From Microvirga sp. (GTDB taxonomy: Bacteria > Pseudomonadota > Alphaproteobacteria > Rhizobiales > Beijerinckiaceae), in contig NZ_JACXAB010000004.1 of the NCBI RefSeq assembly GCF_014699075.1, positions 310,001 to 374,000 on the forward strand: a stretch of 64,000 bases of DNA, in the 5' to 3' direction. A program made the position numbers and the translations under genes. The notes beneath the pieces are model-generated. The model was not told where the DNA came from and searched no databases. It was given only the letters and a program-made list of their open reading frames with translations. Position 1 is the first letter of the stretch. The number at the start of each line of letters is the position of its first letter. Of the stretch, positions 6,800-14,913 are shown one piece after another.

Positions 6800-8086
6800 A
6801 TGGGTCGTCTCTCTCGTTCTTTGTCGCTGGCTGCAGTCTCGCTGGCAGCTCTCGTCGCCGCTCAGGGTGGCGCTCATGCCGGTGCCTTCGGCATCCGCGA
6901 GCAGAGCGCTACAGCTCAGGGCCTTTCCTTCGCTGGCGCAGCGTCCGGCTCCGGCTATCTCTCGTCCATGTTCTGGAACCCGGCCGTCATCACGATGATG
7001 CCGGGCTGGAACACCGAGGCGAGCCTGTCCCTCATCGTTCCGCGCGTCGATATCAACCCGCTTCCGTCCGTCCCGACCTTCGCGTTCGGCGGCTCCGGCG
7101 ATATCGGTCAGGACGCCATCGTTCCGGCGAGCTACAACTCCTACCAGATCAACGACATGCTCTGGGTCGGCTTGTCCACCACTTCGCCCTACGGGCTTGT
7201 GACCGATCCGCGGGACAACTGGGCCGGCCAGGTCTACTCGCGCTCGTCCAAGGTGTTCTCCTTGAACGTCAACCCGGTCCTCGGCATCAAGGTGAACAAC
7301 TGGCTGTCCGTCGCGGCCGGTCCGTCCCTCCAGTATTTCGACATCCGCCTCAAGCGGGCCGCTGCCGTCACCCCGGGCGCTCCGAGCGTCATCCTCGACG
7401 GTGACGATGTCGGCTTCGGCTTTACGGCCGGTGTGACCCTCACGCCGTTCGCAGGCACCTCGATCGGCATCGGTTACCGCTCGCGGATCGATCACGAGCT
7501 CGAGGGAACGGTCACGTCCCCGGCAGGCAGCATTCCGATCAGCTCCGATCTGACGACCCCGGATCAGCTCACCATCGGCATCTCCCAGGCCATCACGCCG
7601 GCCCTGACCGTGCACGCCGGCTTCGAGTGGACGAACTGGAGCGTGCTCGAGACGCCTCTCGTCACCGGTCCGGGCGGCGTGGTCGTCACCGACCTTCCGC
7701 TCAACTATGACGACGGCTACTTCTACTCCCTCGGCTTCGACTACAAGCTGAACAACCAGCTGACCCTTCGCGCCGGTGTGGCCTACGAGGAGTCGCCGAT
7801 CGATACGGAGATCCGCTCCACCCGCCTGCCTGACAACGACCGCATCTGGGCATCGGTCGGTGCCAGCTACCAGTGGAACGACAAGCTGACCTTCGATGTC
7901 GCCTACACGCACATCTTCGCCAAGGAGACGGATATCCGCATCCTTCCGGGTCACCAGGATTACGAAGGGCTGCCCTTCGTGGCCGATGTGGACGCAAGCG
8001 TCGACATCGTGTCGGTCGGTCTGCGCTATCGCTGGGACAATCCGGCCGTTGCCATCCCGGCTGCTCCGATCGTCCGCAAGTACTGA
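6800..8086 (+). CDS. OmpP1/FadL/TodX-family outer membrane transport protein
   Basis: 428 residues. A signal peptide (about 1-27, cleavage after GGAHA) precedes AFGIREQSATAQGLSFAGAA, the N-terminal hatch segment typical of FadL-type channels, and the FWNPA box. The rest shows alternating beta strands ending YRW...VRKY, an aromatic-ended final strand suited to outer membrane insertion. The family takes up long-chain fatty acids or hydrophobic compounds. The phaC gene lies convergent just downstream, which loosely fits storage of imported carbon, but the link is speculative. The transcript ends at the strong terminator at 8108-8140. Confidence 0.88.
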   Translation: MGRLSRSLSLAAVSLAALVAAQGGAHAGAFGIREQSATAQGLSFAGAASGSGYLSSMFWNPAVITMMPGWNTEASLSLIVPRVDINPLPSVPTFAFGGSGDIGQDAIVPASYNSYQINDMLWVGLSTTSPYGLVTDPRDNWAGQVYSRSSKVFSLNVNPVLGIKVNNWLSVAAGPSLQYFDIRLKRAAAVTPGAPSVILDGDDVGFGFTAGVTLTPFAGTSIGIGYRSRIDHELEGTVTSPAGSIPISSDLTTPDQLTIGISQAITPALTVHAGFEWTNWSVLETPLVTGPGGVVVTDLPLNYDDGYFYSLGFDYKLNNQLTLRAGVAYEESPIDTEIRSTRLPDNDRIWASVGASYQWNDKLTFDVAYTHIFAKETDIRILPGHQDYEGLPFVADVDASVDIVSVGLRYRWDNPAVAIPAAPIVRKY

Positions 8087-8107
8087 GTTCTGCAACACGC
8101 AGACAGA

Positions 8108-8140
8108 AGAAAGGCCGGCGTTCCGCCGGCCTTTCTTTTT
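8108..8140 (+). terminator. Strong intrinsic terminator
   Basis: A perfect 12-bp stem (8108-8119 with 8125-8136), loop GTTCC, then TTTTT. It lies between the convergent outer membrane protein and phaC genes. On the minus strand the tail is less T-rich but could still stop phaC transcripts. Confidence 0.9.
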
Positions 8141-8162
8141 GATGCCGCTAGAAAGCTGAAGT

Positions 8163-9968
8163 TCAGGACTTCGCCAGGACGTAGGTCCCCGGCGCATCGC
8201 ACAGAGGCTCCAGCTTGCCGCCCCCGGGCTCACGCGCCGGCACCATCTTGGGGCCTTGAGCCTTGATCCATTCGAACCAATAGGGCCACCAGGAGCCGGG
8301 CGTCTCGGCCGCCTGATTCATCCAGTCCTCCAACTCGCCCTCCACCGGGCCGCCGGTCCAGAACTGGTACTTCGGCTTTCCGGGCGGATTGACCACGCCG
8401 GCAATGTGCCCCGATCCGGCGAGCACGTAATCGACCGGTCCACCGAAAGCCTTCGAACCGACGAACACCGAGCGGGCAGGGGCGATGTGGTCTTCCTTGG
8501 TGGCGAGGTTGAAGATCGGCACCTTCACCTTCTTCAGATCAAGCTTCACCCCTGCAAGCTCCATCTCACCTTTAGCAAGCTTGTTCTCCAGGTAGCAGTT
8601 GCGCAGATAGAAGGCATGATTGGCTGCCGGCATCCGGGTCGAGTCAGCGTTCCAGTAGAGCAGGTCGAACGGGAGCGGCGCCTTGCCCTTCATGTAGACG
8701 TTGACCACGTAGGGCCAGATAAGATCGGTCGGCCGCAGCATGTTGAAAGCGTTGGCCATGCGCGCGCCTTCGAGATACCCGCGCTTCTTCATGGAGGCCT
8801 CAAGGCTCTGGACCTCCTGCTCTCCGGCGAACACTTTCAGATCGCCCGCATGGGTGAAGTCCACCTGGGCGGTAAAGAGCGTTGCGCTGTCGATGCGCTT
8901 GTCCCGCTTGGCGGCCATGTAGGCCAGCGTCGTGGCGAGCAGCGTGCCGCCGACGCAGTAGCCGATCGCCGTCACCTTCTTTTCGCCTGTCGCCTGCTCG
9001 ATCGCTTCCAGCGCCGCGAAGATGCCGTCGCGCATGTAATGCTCGAAGCCTTTTTCCGCATGCTGCTCGGCCGGGTTCACCCACGAGATGCAGAAGACGG
9101 TCAGGCCCTGAGCCACAGCCCAGCGGATGAAGCTCTTCTCCGGGTTCAGATCGAGAATGTAGTACTTGTTGATCCAGGGCGGCACGATCAGCAGGGGCCG
9201 CTTCAGCACCTTCTCGGTGGCCGGCGCGTACTGGATCAGCTCGATCAGTTCGTTGCGGAAGATCACCTTGCCGGGGGTGTTGGCGATGTTGGCCCCGATC
9301 CTGAAATTGCTCGGGTCCGACTGGCGGATCTTCAGCTCACCTTGGCCTGCTTCGATGTCCTCCGCCAGCATGGTGATGCCGCGCACCAGATTGGCGCCGT
9401 TCTCGCGCATGGTCTCGCGGATCAGTTCAGGGTTCGTCAGCAGGAAATTGGAGGGAGAGAGCGCGCTGGACAGTTGCTTGAGGTAGAACTGCGCCTTGTG
9501 GCGCGTGCGCTCGTCGAGGCCGTCTGCATTCTCCACGAGCTCCTCCGCCCAACGGGAGGAGATTAGGTAGGCCTGCTTCAGGAAGTCGAAGATCGGATTT
9601 TCGGACCATTCGGGATCCTTGAAGCGGTTGTCCTTGGGCTCGGGCTCGGCGACCGGCTCCGTTGGCTCGCCTTGGGCGCGCTTCAGAGTTGAGGCCCACA
9701 GGCTCATGAACTGGGTGCCGAGGCGGGTCTGAGCCTCCAGGCTCCTATGCGGGTCGGTCATCCACGCTTCGGCCACCCGGGTCAGGGATTTGATCGCCTC
9801 CGACGTGTCGCCCGGCGGCTCCGACAGGGTTTTGCCTTCCTGGACTGGCTTGAGGTAGGCGGCGGCCGCCTTGCCGGCGCCCTCGATGAACCGCGCGACG
9901 TTATGGGAGAGTTCCTCGAAGTCCGGAGTGGGGCCTTGGGTCTTCTCTTCACCATATGGCTTGTCCAT
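8163..9968 (-). CDS. phaC: Class I poly(3-hydroxyalkanoate) synthase
   Basis: Polymerises (R)-3-hydroxyacyl-CoA into PHA storage granules. From the ATG at 9968 the protein has 601 residues, the usual class I length. The catalytic triad is visible: Cys338 in the lipase-like box GYCVGG, Asp493 in TKEDHIAP and His521 in GSGHIAG. The conserved tryptophan-rich end ([11 protein letters not shown]) is present. Starts further upstream are open (10022, 10037), but only 9968 has a good ribosome site (GAGGGAG, about 8 nt away). Typical phaA, phaB, phaR or phasin genes are not next to it. Confidence 0.95.
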   Translation of the reverse strand: MDKPYGEEKTQGPTPDFEELSHNVARFIEGAGKAAAAYLKPVQEGKTLSEPPGDTSEAIKSLTRVAEAWMTDPHRSLEAQTRLGTQFMSLWASTLKRAQGEPTEPVAEPEPKDNRFKDPEWSENPIFDFLKQAYLISSRWAEELVENADGLDERTRHKAQFYLKQLSSALSPSNFLLTNPELIRETMRENGANLVRGITMLAEDIEAGQGELKIRQSDPSNFRIGANIANTPGKVIFRNELIELIQYAPATEKVLKRPLLIVPPWINKYYILDLNPEKSFIRWAVAQGLTVFCISWVNPAEQHAEKGFEHYMRDGIFAALEAIEQATGEKKVTAIGYCVGGTLLATTLAYMAAKRDKRIDSATLFTAQVDFTHAGDLKVFAGEQEVQSLEASMKKRGYLEGARMANAFNMLRPTDLIWPYVVNVYMKGKAPLPFDLLYWNADSTRMPAANHAFYLRNCYLENKLAKGEMELAGVKLDLKKVKVPIFNLATKEDHIAPARSVFVGSKAFGGPVDYVLAGSGHIAGVVNPPGKPKYQFWTGGPVEGELEDWMNQAAETPGSWWPYWFEWIKAQGPKMVPAREPGGGKLEPLCDAPGTYVLAKS

Positions 9969-10080
9969 AAGGCGATCTCCCTCTATCGCAGCAACATTGC
10001 CCTCAGGCTGCACTTCCGACATCTTAGCGTTCGACACGCTGGGTTTGCCAGAGTCATGTTGCCATCCTTAGGTATCAGAA

Positions 10081-10500
10081 ATGCGTACGAAGCTCTTTTC
10101 GATCCCTCACGCTCCAGCGTTTGCACTGGTTCTGCTCGCAGCCTCTGGCGTGGCCGGCTGCAACAGCAATCCCGTGCGGGACGTGGCTACCTCGCTGGGA
10201 GCCGGTCCTCAATTGGCGCCGACGCCCGATTTCGTGGCGCGCTCAAGGCCGGCTAATCTCGACTACATGCCGATCGGCACACCCGTCCCGGAGCGTCCGA
10301 CACCGGCTCGCACGGCGGCCGAGATCAAGGCAGCTGAAGCCGAGCTCGATGCTCTGCGCAACCGGAACGAGGCTGCGGGCGCTGCCGCGGCGGAACTGGG
10401 CAAGACGCCGCCGCCTGAGCCTGTCAGGCTGCCTGCAAACTCCTCTGCCAACACGTCGCAGCAAACGCGCCAGAAGGCGAATTCCAACAGAAGGCCTTAG
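10081..10500 (+). CDS. Small putative lipoprotein
   Basis: 139 residues with a signal peptide and a lipobox-like GVAGC at about residues 23-27, so probably lipid-anchored. The remainder is rich in Pro and Ala, contains a short helical stretch (AAEIKAAEAELDALRNRNEA) that may form a coiled coil, and ends in a Gln/Asn/Arg-rich tail. No enzymatic motif. It starts divergently from phaC and runs toward the aminotransferase 42 bp downstream, possibly as one transcript. Function unknown. Confidence 0.75.
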   Translation: MRTKLFSIPHAPAFALVLLAASGVAGCNSNPVRDVATSLGAGPQLAPTPDFVARSRPANLDYMPIGTPVPERPTPARTAAEIKAAEAELDALRNRNEAAGAAAAELGKTPPPEPVRLPANSSANTSQQTRQKANSNRRP

Positions 10501-10542
10501 TGCCTATACGGAATGATGTGATTCCGCTCGGAGACGAGAACC

Positions 10543-11763
10543 ATGTCTGATTTCTACCGGATTAAGCGCCTTCCGCCTTACGTCTTCGAGCAGGTCAACC
10601 GGATCAAGGCCGCGGCCCGCGCCAACGGGGCCGACATTATAGATCTCGGCATGGGCAATCCGGACCTCCAAGCACCGCAGCATGTGATCGACAAGCTCGT
10701 CGAGACCGTGGGCAAGCCCCGCACCGACCGCTATTCGGCCTCCAAGGGTATCGGCGGCCTGCGCCGCGCCCAGGCCGGCTATTACGAGCGCCGTTTCGGC
10801 GTGAAGCTCAACCCGGACACCCAGGTGGTCGCGACCCTCGGCTCCAAGGAGGGCTTCGCCAACATGGCTCAGGCGATCACGGAGCCGGGCGACGTGATTC
10901 TGGTGCCGAATCCGAGCTATCCGATCCACGCCTTCGGCTTCCTGATGGCGGGCGGCGTCATCCGGTCGGTTCCAGCCGAGCCGACCCCGGACTTCTTCGT
11001 CGCCGCCGAGCGGGCCGTGGCGCACTCGATCCCGAAGCCTGTAGCGCTCGTGGTCTGCTATCCGTCGAACCCGACCGCCTATGTGGCCTCCCTGGATTTC
11101 TACCGGGACCTTGTGGCCTTCGCGAAGAGGCACGAGCTGATCCTGCTGTCGGATCTCGCCTATTCGGAAGTCTACTTCGACGAATCGAACCCGCCGCCCT
11201 CGATTCTCCAGGTGCCCGGCGCCATGGATGTGGCCGTGGAGTTCACCTCCATGTCCAAGACCTTCTCGATGGCCGGCTGGCGCATCGGCTTCGCGGTGGG
11301 CAACGAGCGTCTCCTGGCGGCACTCGCCCGGGTGAAGTCCTATCTCGATTACGGCGCCTTCACGCCGGTACAGGTGGCGGCCACCGCCGCGCTGAACGGC
11401 CCGGACGACTGCATCCGCGAAATGCGTGCCACCTATAAGCGCCGCCGCGACGTGATGGTCGATTCCTTCGCCAAGGCCGGCTGGGACGTGCCCGTGCCCA
11501 CCGCGTCCATGTTCGCCTGGGTGCAGATCCCGGAGAAATTCCGCTCCTTGGGCAGCCTGGAGTTCTCCAAGCTCCTGGTGGAGAAGGCCGATGTGGCGGT
11601 GGCGCCCGGAATCGGCTTCGGCGAGCACGGTGACGATTACGTGCGCATCGCCCTCGTGGAGAACGAGCAGCGCATCCGCCAGGCCGCCCGCAACATCCGC
11701 AAATTCTTCGACAGCGCCGACCAGACCCTCCACAACGTGGTGCCGATGGTCCGGCGGGTCTGA
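10543..11763 (+). CDS. PLP-dependent class I/II aminotransferase (AlaC / LL-DAP aminotransferase-like)
   Basis: 406 residues, fold type I aminotransferase. The PLP Schiff-base lysine is Lys239 in SMSKTFSMAGWRIGF; NPSYPIHAFGF and VCYPSNPTA are the substrate and cofactor loops, and the Arg in DDYVRIALVE would bind the substrate carboxylate. Close relatives are annotated as glutamate-pyruvate aminotransferase AlaC or as LL-diaminopimelate aminotransferase. It lies just before hom, which suggests a role in aspartate-family amino acid synthesis, but alanine or methionine-related transamination fits as well. A ribosome site (GGAGACGAGAACC) precedes the ATG. Confidence 0.9.
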   Translation: MSDFYRIKRLPPYVFEQVNRIKAAARANGADIIDLGMGNPDLQAPQHVIDKLVETVGKPRTDRYSASKGIGGLRRAQAGYYERRFGVKLNPDTQVVATLGSKEGFANMAQAITEPGDVILVPNPSYPIHAFGFLMAGGVIRSVPAEPTPDFFVAAERAVAHSIPKPVALVVCYPSNPTAYVASLDFYRDLVAFAKRHELILLSDLAYSEVYFDESNPPPSILQVPGAMDVAVEFTSMSKTFSMAGWRIGFAVGNERLLAALARVKSYLDYGAFTPVQVAATAALNGPDDCIREMRATYKRRRDVMVDSFAKAGWDVPVPTASMFAWVQIPEKFRSLGSLEFSKLLVEKADVAVAPGIGFGEHGDDYVRIALVENEQRIRQAARNIRKFFDSADQTLHNVVPMVRRV

Positions 11764-11797
11764 TCCTTCCGGCAGGAATCTATGCCGACGTCTGTGA

Positions 11798-11832
11798 CCG
11801 GGGTTCCGGTCCGCATGGACATGGAACCCCGG
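11798..11832 (+). repeat. Long inverted repeat between the aminotransferase and hom
   Basis: CCGGGGTTCC (11798-11807) pairs with GGAACCCCGG (11823-11832), with a smaller GTCC-GCAT-GGAC hairpin nested in the loop (11809-11820). No T tract follows, so a simple terminator is unlikely. It may be a REP-like element or an mRNA structure limiting read-through or translation of hom. Confidence 0.6.
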
Positions 11833-11874
11833 CGGTCGTAAAAGCAGCCCAAGATTTTCAAGGAGCTGCTGTTC

Positions 11875-13197
11875 GTGACACGTCCCCTTCGGGTCGGTAT
11901 TGCCGGCCTCGGCACCGTCGGCGCATCGGTCATTCGCATCCTCGACCGCCAGAATGAGGCCATCGCCCAGCGCGGCGGAAAGCCCGTTCAGGTTGTGGCC
12001 ATTTCGGCCCGTGACAGGTCCAAGGACCGCGGCGTCGACCTCTCGCGCTTCACGTGGTTCGACAATCCGGTGGATCTTGCCGGCGCAACTGACGTGGATT
12101 GTGTCGTCGAACTCGTCGGCGGCGCGGACGGGGCGGCCCTGGAGACGGTGCGCACGGCGCTTTCCCATAGCAAGCATGTGGTGACGGCCAACAAGGCTCT
12201 GCTCGCCAAGCACGGTCTCAAGCTTGCAAAGCTGGCGGAAGAGAAGGGCGTGTCGCTCGCCTTCGAGGCGTCCGTCGCCGGTGGCATTCCGATCATCAAG
12301 ACTCTGCGTGAGGCCATGCCGGCCAACCGGATCTCGCGGCTCTACGGCATCCTCAACGGCACCTGCAACTACATCCTCTCACGGATGGAGTTGGAGGGTC
12401 TGACCTTCCAGGAATGCCTGAAGGACGCCCAGCGCCTCGGCTATGCGGAGGCCGATCCGACCTTCGATGTCGAGGGCTTCGACACGGCCCACAAGCTCGC
12501 GATCCTCACCAGCCTCGCCTTCGGCACGCAGATCGACGCGGAAGCGATCTATGTGGAAGGCATCTCCTCCATTGCGCCGCTCGACCTCGCCATGGCGAAG
12601 GAGCTGGGCTTCCGCATCAAGCTGTTAGGGGTTGCCGAGCGCACGAAGACCGGGATCGAACAGCGCGTCCACCCGACCATGGTGCCCCGCACGTCCTCCA
12701 TTGCCCAAGTGATGGGCGTGACGAACGCCGTCACCATCGACGCCGACGCGGTTCGCGAGCTCACCCTGATCGGACCGGGGGCAGGGGGTGATGCCACCGC
12801 GTCCGCCGTCGTGGCGGACATTGCCGATGTGGCAACCGGCAAGGTGCAGCCGCTCTTCGGCGCACCCATCGACCAGCTGGAAAAGGCGCCCCGGGCGCCC
12901 ATGCAGCGCCACGAGGGCGGCTACTATATCCGCCTGACCGTCCATGACCGCCCAGGCGTCGCCGCCGGCGTGGCAACACGGATGGCCGAAGCCGACATCT
13001 CCCTAGAGAGCATTCTCCAGAAGCGCTCGGAAGTCGCCGCGAACAAGGATCCGCATGGGCGCTCCGGCGCCCCGGTTCCACTGGTGCTCATCACCTATGC
13101 GGCCACCGAGGCTTCAATCCGCTCAGCCCTTCAAAAAATTACGGGGGATGGTCTTATTGCCGAGCCGCCCCAAGTCATTCGCATCGAACGCGAGTAA
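11875..13197 (+). CDS. hom: Homoserine dehydrogenase
   Basis: 440 residues; reduces aspartate semialdehyde to homoserine, the branch point to threonine and methionine. The NAD(P) motif GIAGLGTVGASV is at residues 8-19. Catalytic-domain segments include TANKALLAKHG, NGTCNYILSRM and EADPTFDVEG, and a C-terminal ACT domain (from about 350, YIRLTVHDRPGVAAGVA) suggests feedback control by threonine. The start is GTG 11875, with AAGGAG 9-10 nt upstream. metY, a methionine-branch gene, lies about 10 kb away. Confidence 0.97.
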   Translation: MTRPLRVGIAGLGTVGASVIRILDRQNEAIAQRGGKPVQVVAISARDRSKDRGVDLSRFTWFDNPVDLAGATDVDCVVELVGGADGAALETVRTALSHSKHVVTANKALLAKHGLKLAKLAEEKGVSLAFEASVAGGIPIIKTLREAMPANRISRLYGILNGTCNYILSRMELEGLTFQECLKDAQRLGYAEADPTFDVEGFDTAHKLAILTSLAFGTQIDAEAIYVEGISSIAPLDLAMAKELGFRIKLLGVAERTKTGIEQRVHPTMVPRTSSIAQVMGVTNAVTIDADAVRELTLIGPGAGGDATASAVVADIADVATGKVQPLFGAPIDQLEKAPRAPMQRHEGGYYIRLTVHDRPGVAAGVATRMAEADISLESILQKRSEVAANKDPHGRSGAPVPLVLITYAATEASIRSALQKITGDGLIAEPPQVIRIERE

Positions 13198-13253
13198 CCG
13201 GAATCCGGGCCCTATGGCCCGCTCACGACCACAATAAGGGAGACGACACGTCC

Positions 13254-14252
13254 ATGTCGCAAGGCATTACCGTCCAACCGGGCCAAATCATCGAGCGCAT
13301 TCTGACCCTGGAACTCGTCCGCGTGACCGAGCGCGCGGCGGTGGCGTCCGCCAGGCTGCGCGGCCGCGGCAACGAGAAGGCTGCCGACCAGGCGGCCGTG
13401 GATGCCATGCGCCGTGAGCTGAACAAGCTGCCCATCGACGGCACGGTGGTGATCGGCGAGGGCGAGCGTGACGAGGCCCCGATGCTCTTCATCGGCGAGC
13501 GCGTCGGCAACAAGCAGGGCCCGAAGGTCGACATCGCTGTCGACCCGCTCGAAGGCACGACGCTTTGCGCCAAGGATATGCCGGGCTCCATCGCCGTCAT
13601 GGCGATGGCGGAGGCCGGAACCCTGCTGGCCGCTCCCGACGTCTACATGCACAAGATCGCCATCGGCACCGGCTACCCGACCGGCACCGTCGACCTCGAC
13701 GCCAGCCCCGAGGAGAACCTGAACAACCTCGCCAGGGCGAAGGGCGTGAAGGTGAACGAGCTCACCGCCCTCGTGCTCGACCGTCCGCGCCACGCGGACC
13801 TTATCGCGGCCATTCGCAAGACGGGCGCCGGCATCCGGTTGATCTCCGACGGCGACGTGGCCGGCGTGATCTTCACCACGAAACCGGAAGAGACTGGCAT
13901 CGACATCTATCTTGGCATCGGCGCCGCCCCCGAGGGCGTGCTGGCGGCAGGGGCGCTCCGCTGCATCGGCGGGCAGATGCAGGCCCGGCTGATCCTCGAC
14001 ACCGAGGAGAAGCGCTCCCGCGCTCTGCAGATGGGCGTGACGGATCCGAACCGGAAATACGACATGACGGACCTCGCCCGCGGCGACGTGATCGTGGCCG
14101 CCACAGGCGTGACCGACGGTGCGCTGATCAAGGGCGTTCATTTCGGCAGGGACGTGATCACCACGGAAACCGTCGTCTACCGCTCCGCCACCGGCACCGT
14201 CCGCCGCATCTACGGCGAGCACCGGGAGCTGTCGAAGTTCCACCTGGATTGA
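13254..14252 (+). CDS. glpX: Class II fructose-1,6-bisphosphatase (GlpX type)
   Basis: 332 residues. It dephosphorylates fructose-1,6-bisphosphate in gluconeogenesis and, in autotrophs, the Calvin cycle (where GlpX enzymes may also act on sedoheptulose bisphosphate). Metal and substrate motifs are visible: VVIGEGERDEAPML, DPLEGTTL, GTGYPTGTVDLDA and the later LISDGDVAG. It follows hom by about 55 bp with a ribosome site (AAGGGAGA), so the two may be co-transcribed; this hom-glpX order is, from memory, frequent in Hyphomicrobiales. REP-like palindromes follow it. Confidence 0.96.
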   Translation: MSQGITVQPGQIIERILTLELVRVTERAAVASARLRGRGNEKAADQAAVDAMRRELNKLPIDGTVVIGEGERDEAPMLFIGERVGNKQGPKVDIAVDPLEGTTLCAKDMPGSIAVMAMAEAGTLLAAPDVYMHKIAIGTGYPTGTVDLDASPEENLNNLARAKGVKVNELTALVLDRPRHADLIAAIRKTGAGIRLISDGDVAGVIFTTKPEETGIDIYLGIGAAPEGVLAAGALRCIGGQMQARLILDTEEKRSRALQMGVTDPNRKYDMTDLARGDVIVAATGVTDGALIKGVHFGRDVITTETVVYRSATGTVRRIYGEHRELSKFHLD

Positions 14253-14288
14253 GTTGCTCCAGGTACAGACCACAATCCATACTGCGTC

Positions 14289-14362
14289 ATGGCCGGGCTT
14301 GTCCCGGCCATCCACGTTCTGAGGACGCTTAAGACGTGAATCCCCGGAACAAGTCCGGGGAT
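14289..14362. repeat. REP-like palindrome pair after glpX
   Basis: ATGGCCGGG / CCCGGCCAT (14289-14297 with 14303-14311, loop CTTGT) is the reverse complement of the element at 5486-5508, including its loop. A second palindrome, ATCCCCGG / CCGGGGAT (14340-14347 with 14355-14362), sits 28 bp further on and ends 27 bp before the GNAT start. Such pairs are common between genes in this group and produce spurious peptide translations. Confidence 0.75.
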
Positions 14363-14389
14363 GACGATGGTATATGCCGGGAGAACCAA

Positions 14390-14833
14390 ATGCTTCACAT
14401 CCGCCCCTTCCGTCCCGACGACCGTGCCGCTTGGGAACCCCTATGGCAGGGCTATCTGACCTTCTACAACGCCTCTCTGGCCGCAGAGGTGACCGAGGAG
14501 ACGTGGCGGCGGCTCAACGATCCGGCTGAGCCCATGAATGGCCTTGTGGCCGAACGCGACGGCAGGGTCGTCGGCATCGTGCATTACATCTATCACCGCT
14601 CCACCTGGACGACGGGCGACTACTGTTATCTGCAGGATCTGTTCACGGCGGAAGAAGCCCGCGGGCAGGGTGCCGGCCGTGCCCTGATCGAGGCCGTCTA
14701 TGAGCAGGCGAAAACAGATGGCGCAAGCCGCGTCTACTGGCTGACACACGAGTCCAACACGGCAGCCCAGGCGCTTTACGAGAAGGTCGCCTCCCGCAGC
14801 GGCTTCATTCAGTATCGGCACATGCTGGGCTGA
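14390..14833 (+). CDS. GNAT family N-acetyltransferase
   Basis: 147 residues, a single GNAT domain. The acetyl-CoA loop is in DLFTAEEARGQGAGRALIEA (about residues 82-101, the R/Q-x-x-G-x-A/G motif), followed by VYWLTHESNTAAQALYEKVA as in motif B. The ATG 14390 is preceded by CCGGGAG; the upstream frame runs through the REP element and is not credible. The substrate may be an amine, an amino acid or a protein N-terminus; context gives no hint. Confidence 0.88.
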   Translation: MLHIRPFRPDDRAAWEPLWQGYLTFYNASLAAEVTEETWRRLNDPAEPMNGLVAERDGRVVGIVHYIYHRSTWTTGDYCYLQDLFTAEEARGQGAGRALIEAVYEQAKTDGASRVYWLTHESNTAAQALYEKVASRSGFIQYRHMLG

Positions 14834-14913
14834 CGCTTTCACGGTTCGAGCGCCCAGGGAGTGACGATGTGGCGAAGGTGCTTTGACCACAATTCGCGGG
14901 TAAGAGTCCCGTC

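Noticed and set aside
8256-9566. 436-codon plus-strand frame
   Set aside because: Antisense to phaC, whose motifs and length are intact; the His/Arg/Gly/Val-rich composition is that of a GC-rich shadow.
10504-12213. 569-codon minus-strand frame
   Set aside because: Covers the aminotransferase and the start of hom antisense; no domain and shadow-like composition.
14210-14398. 62-codon minus-strand frame with PGLVPGIHV and TSPAMT
   Set aside because: Characteristic translation of the REP-like palindromes between genes, not a protein.
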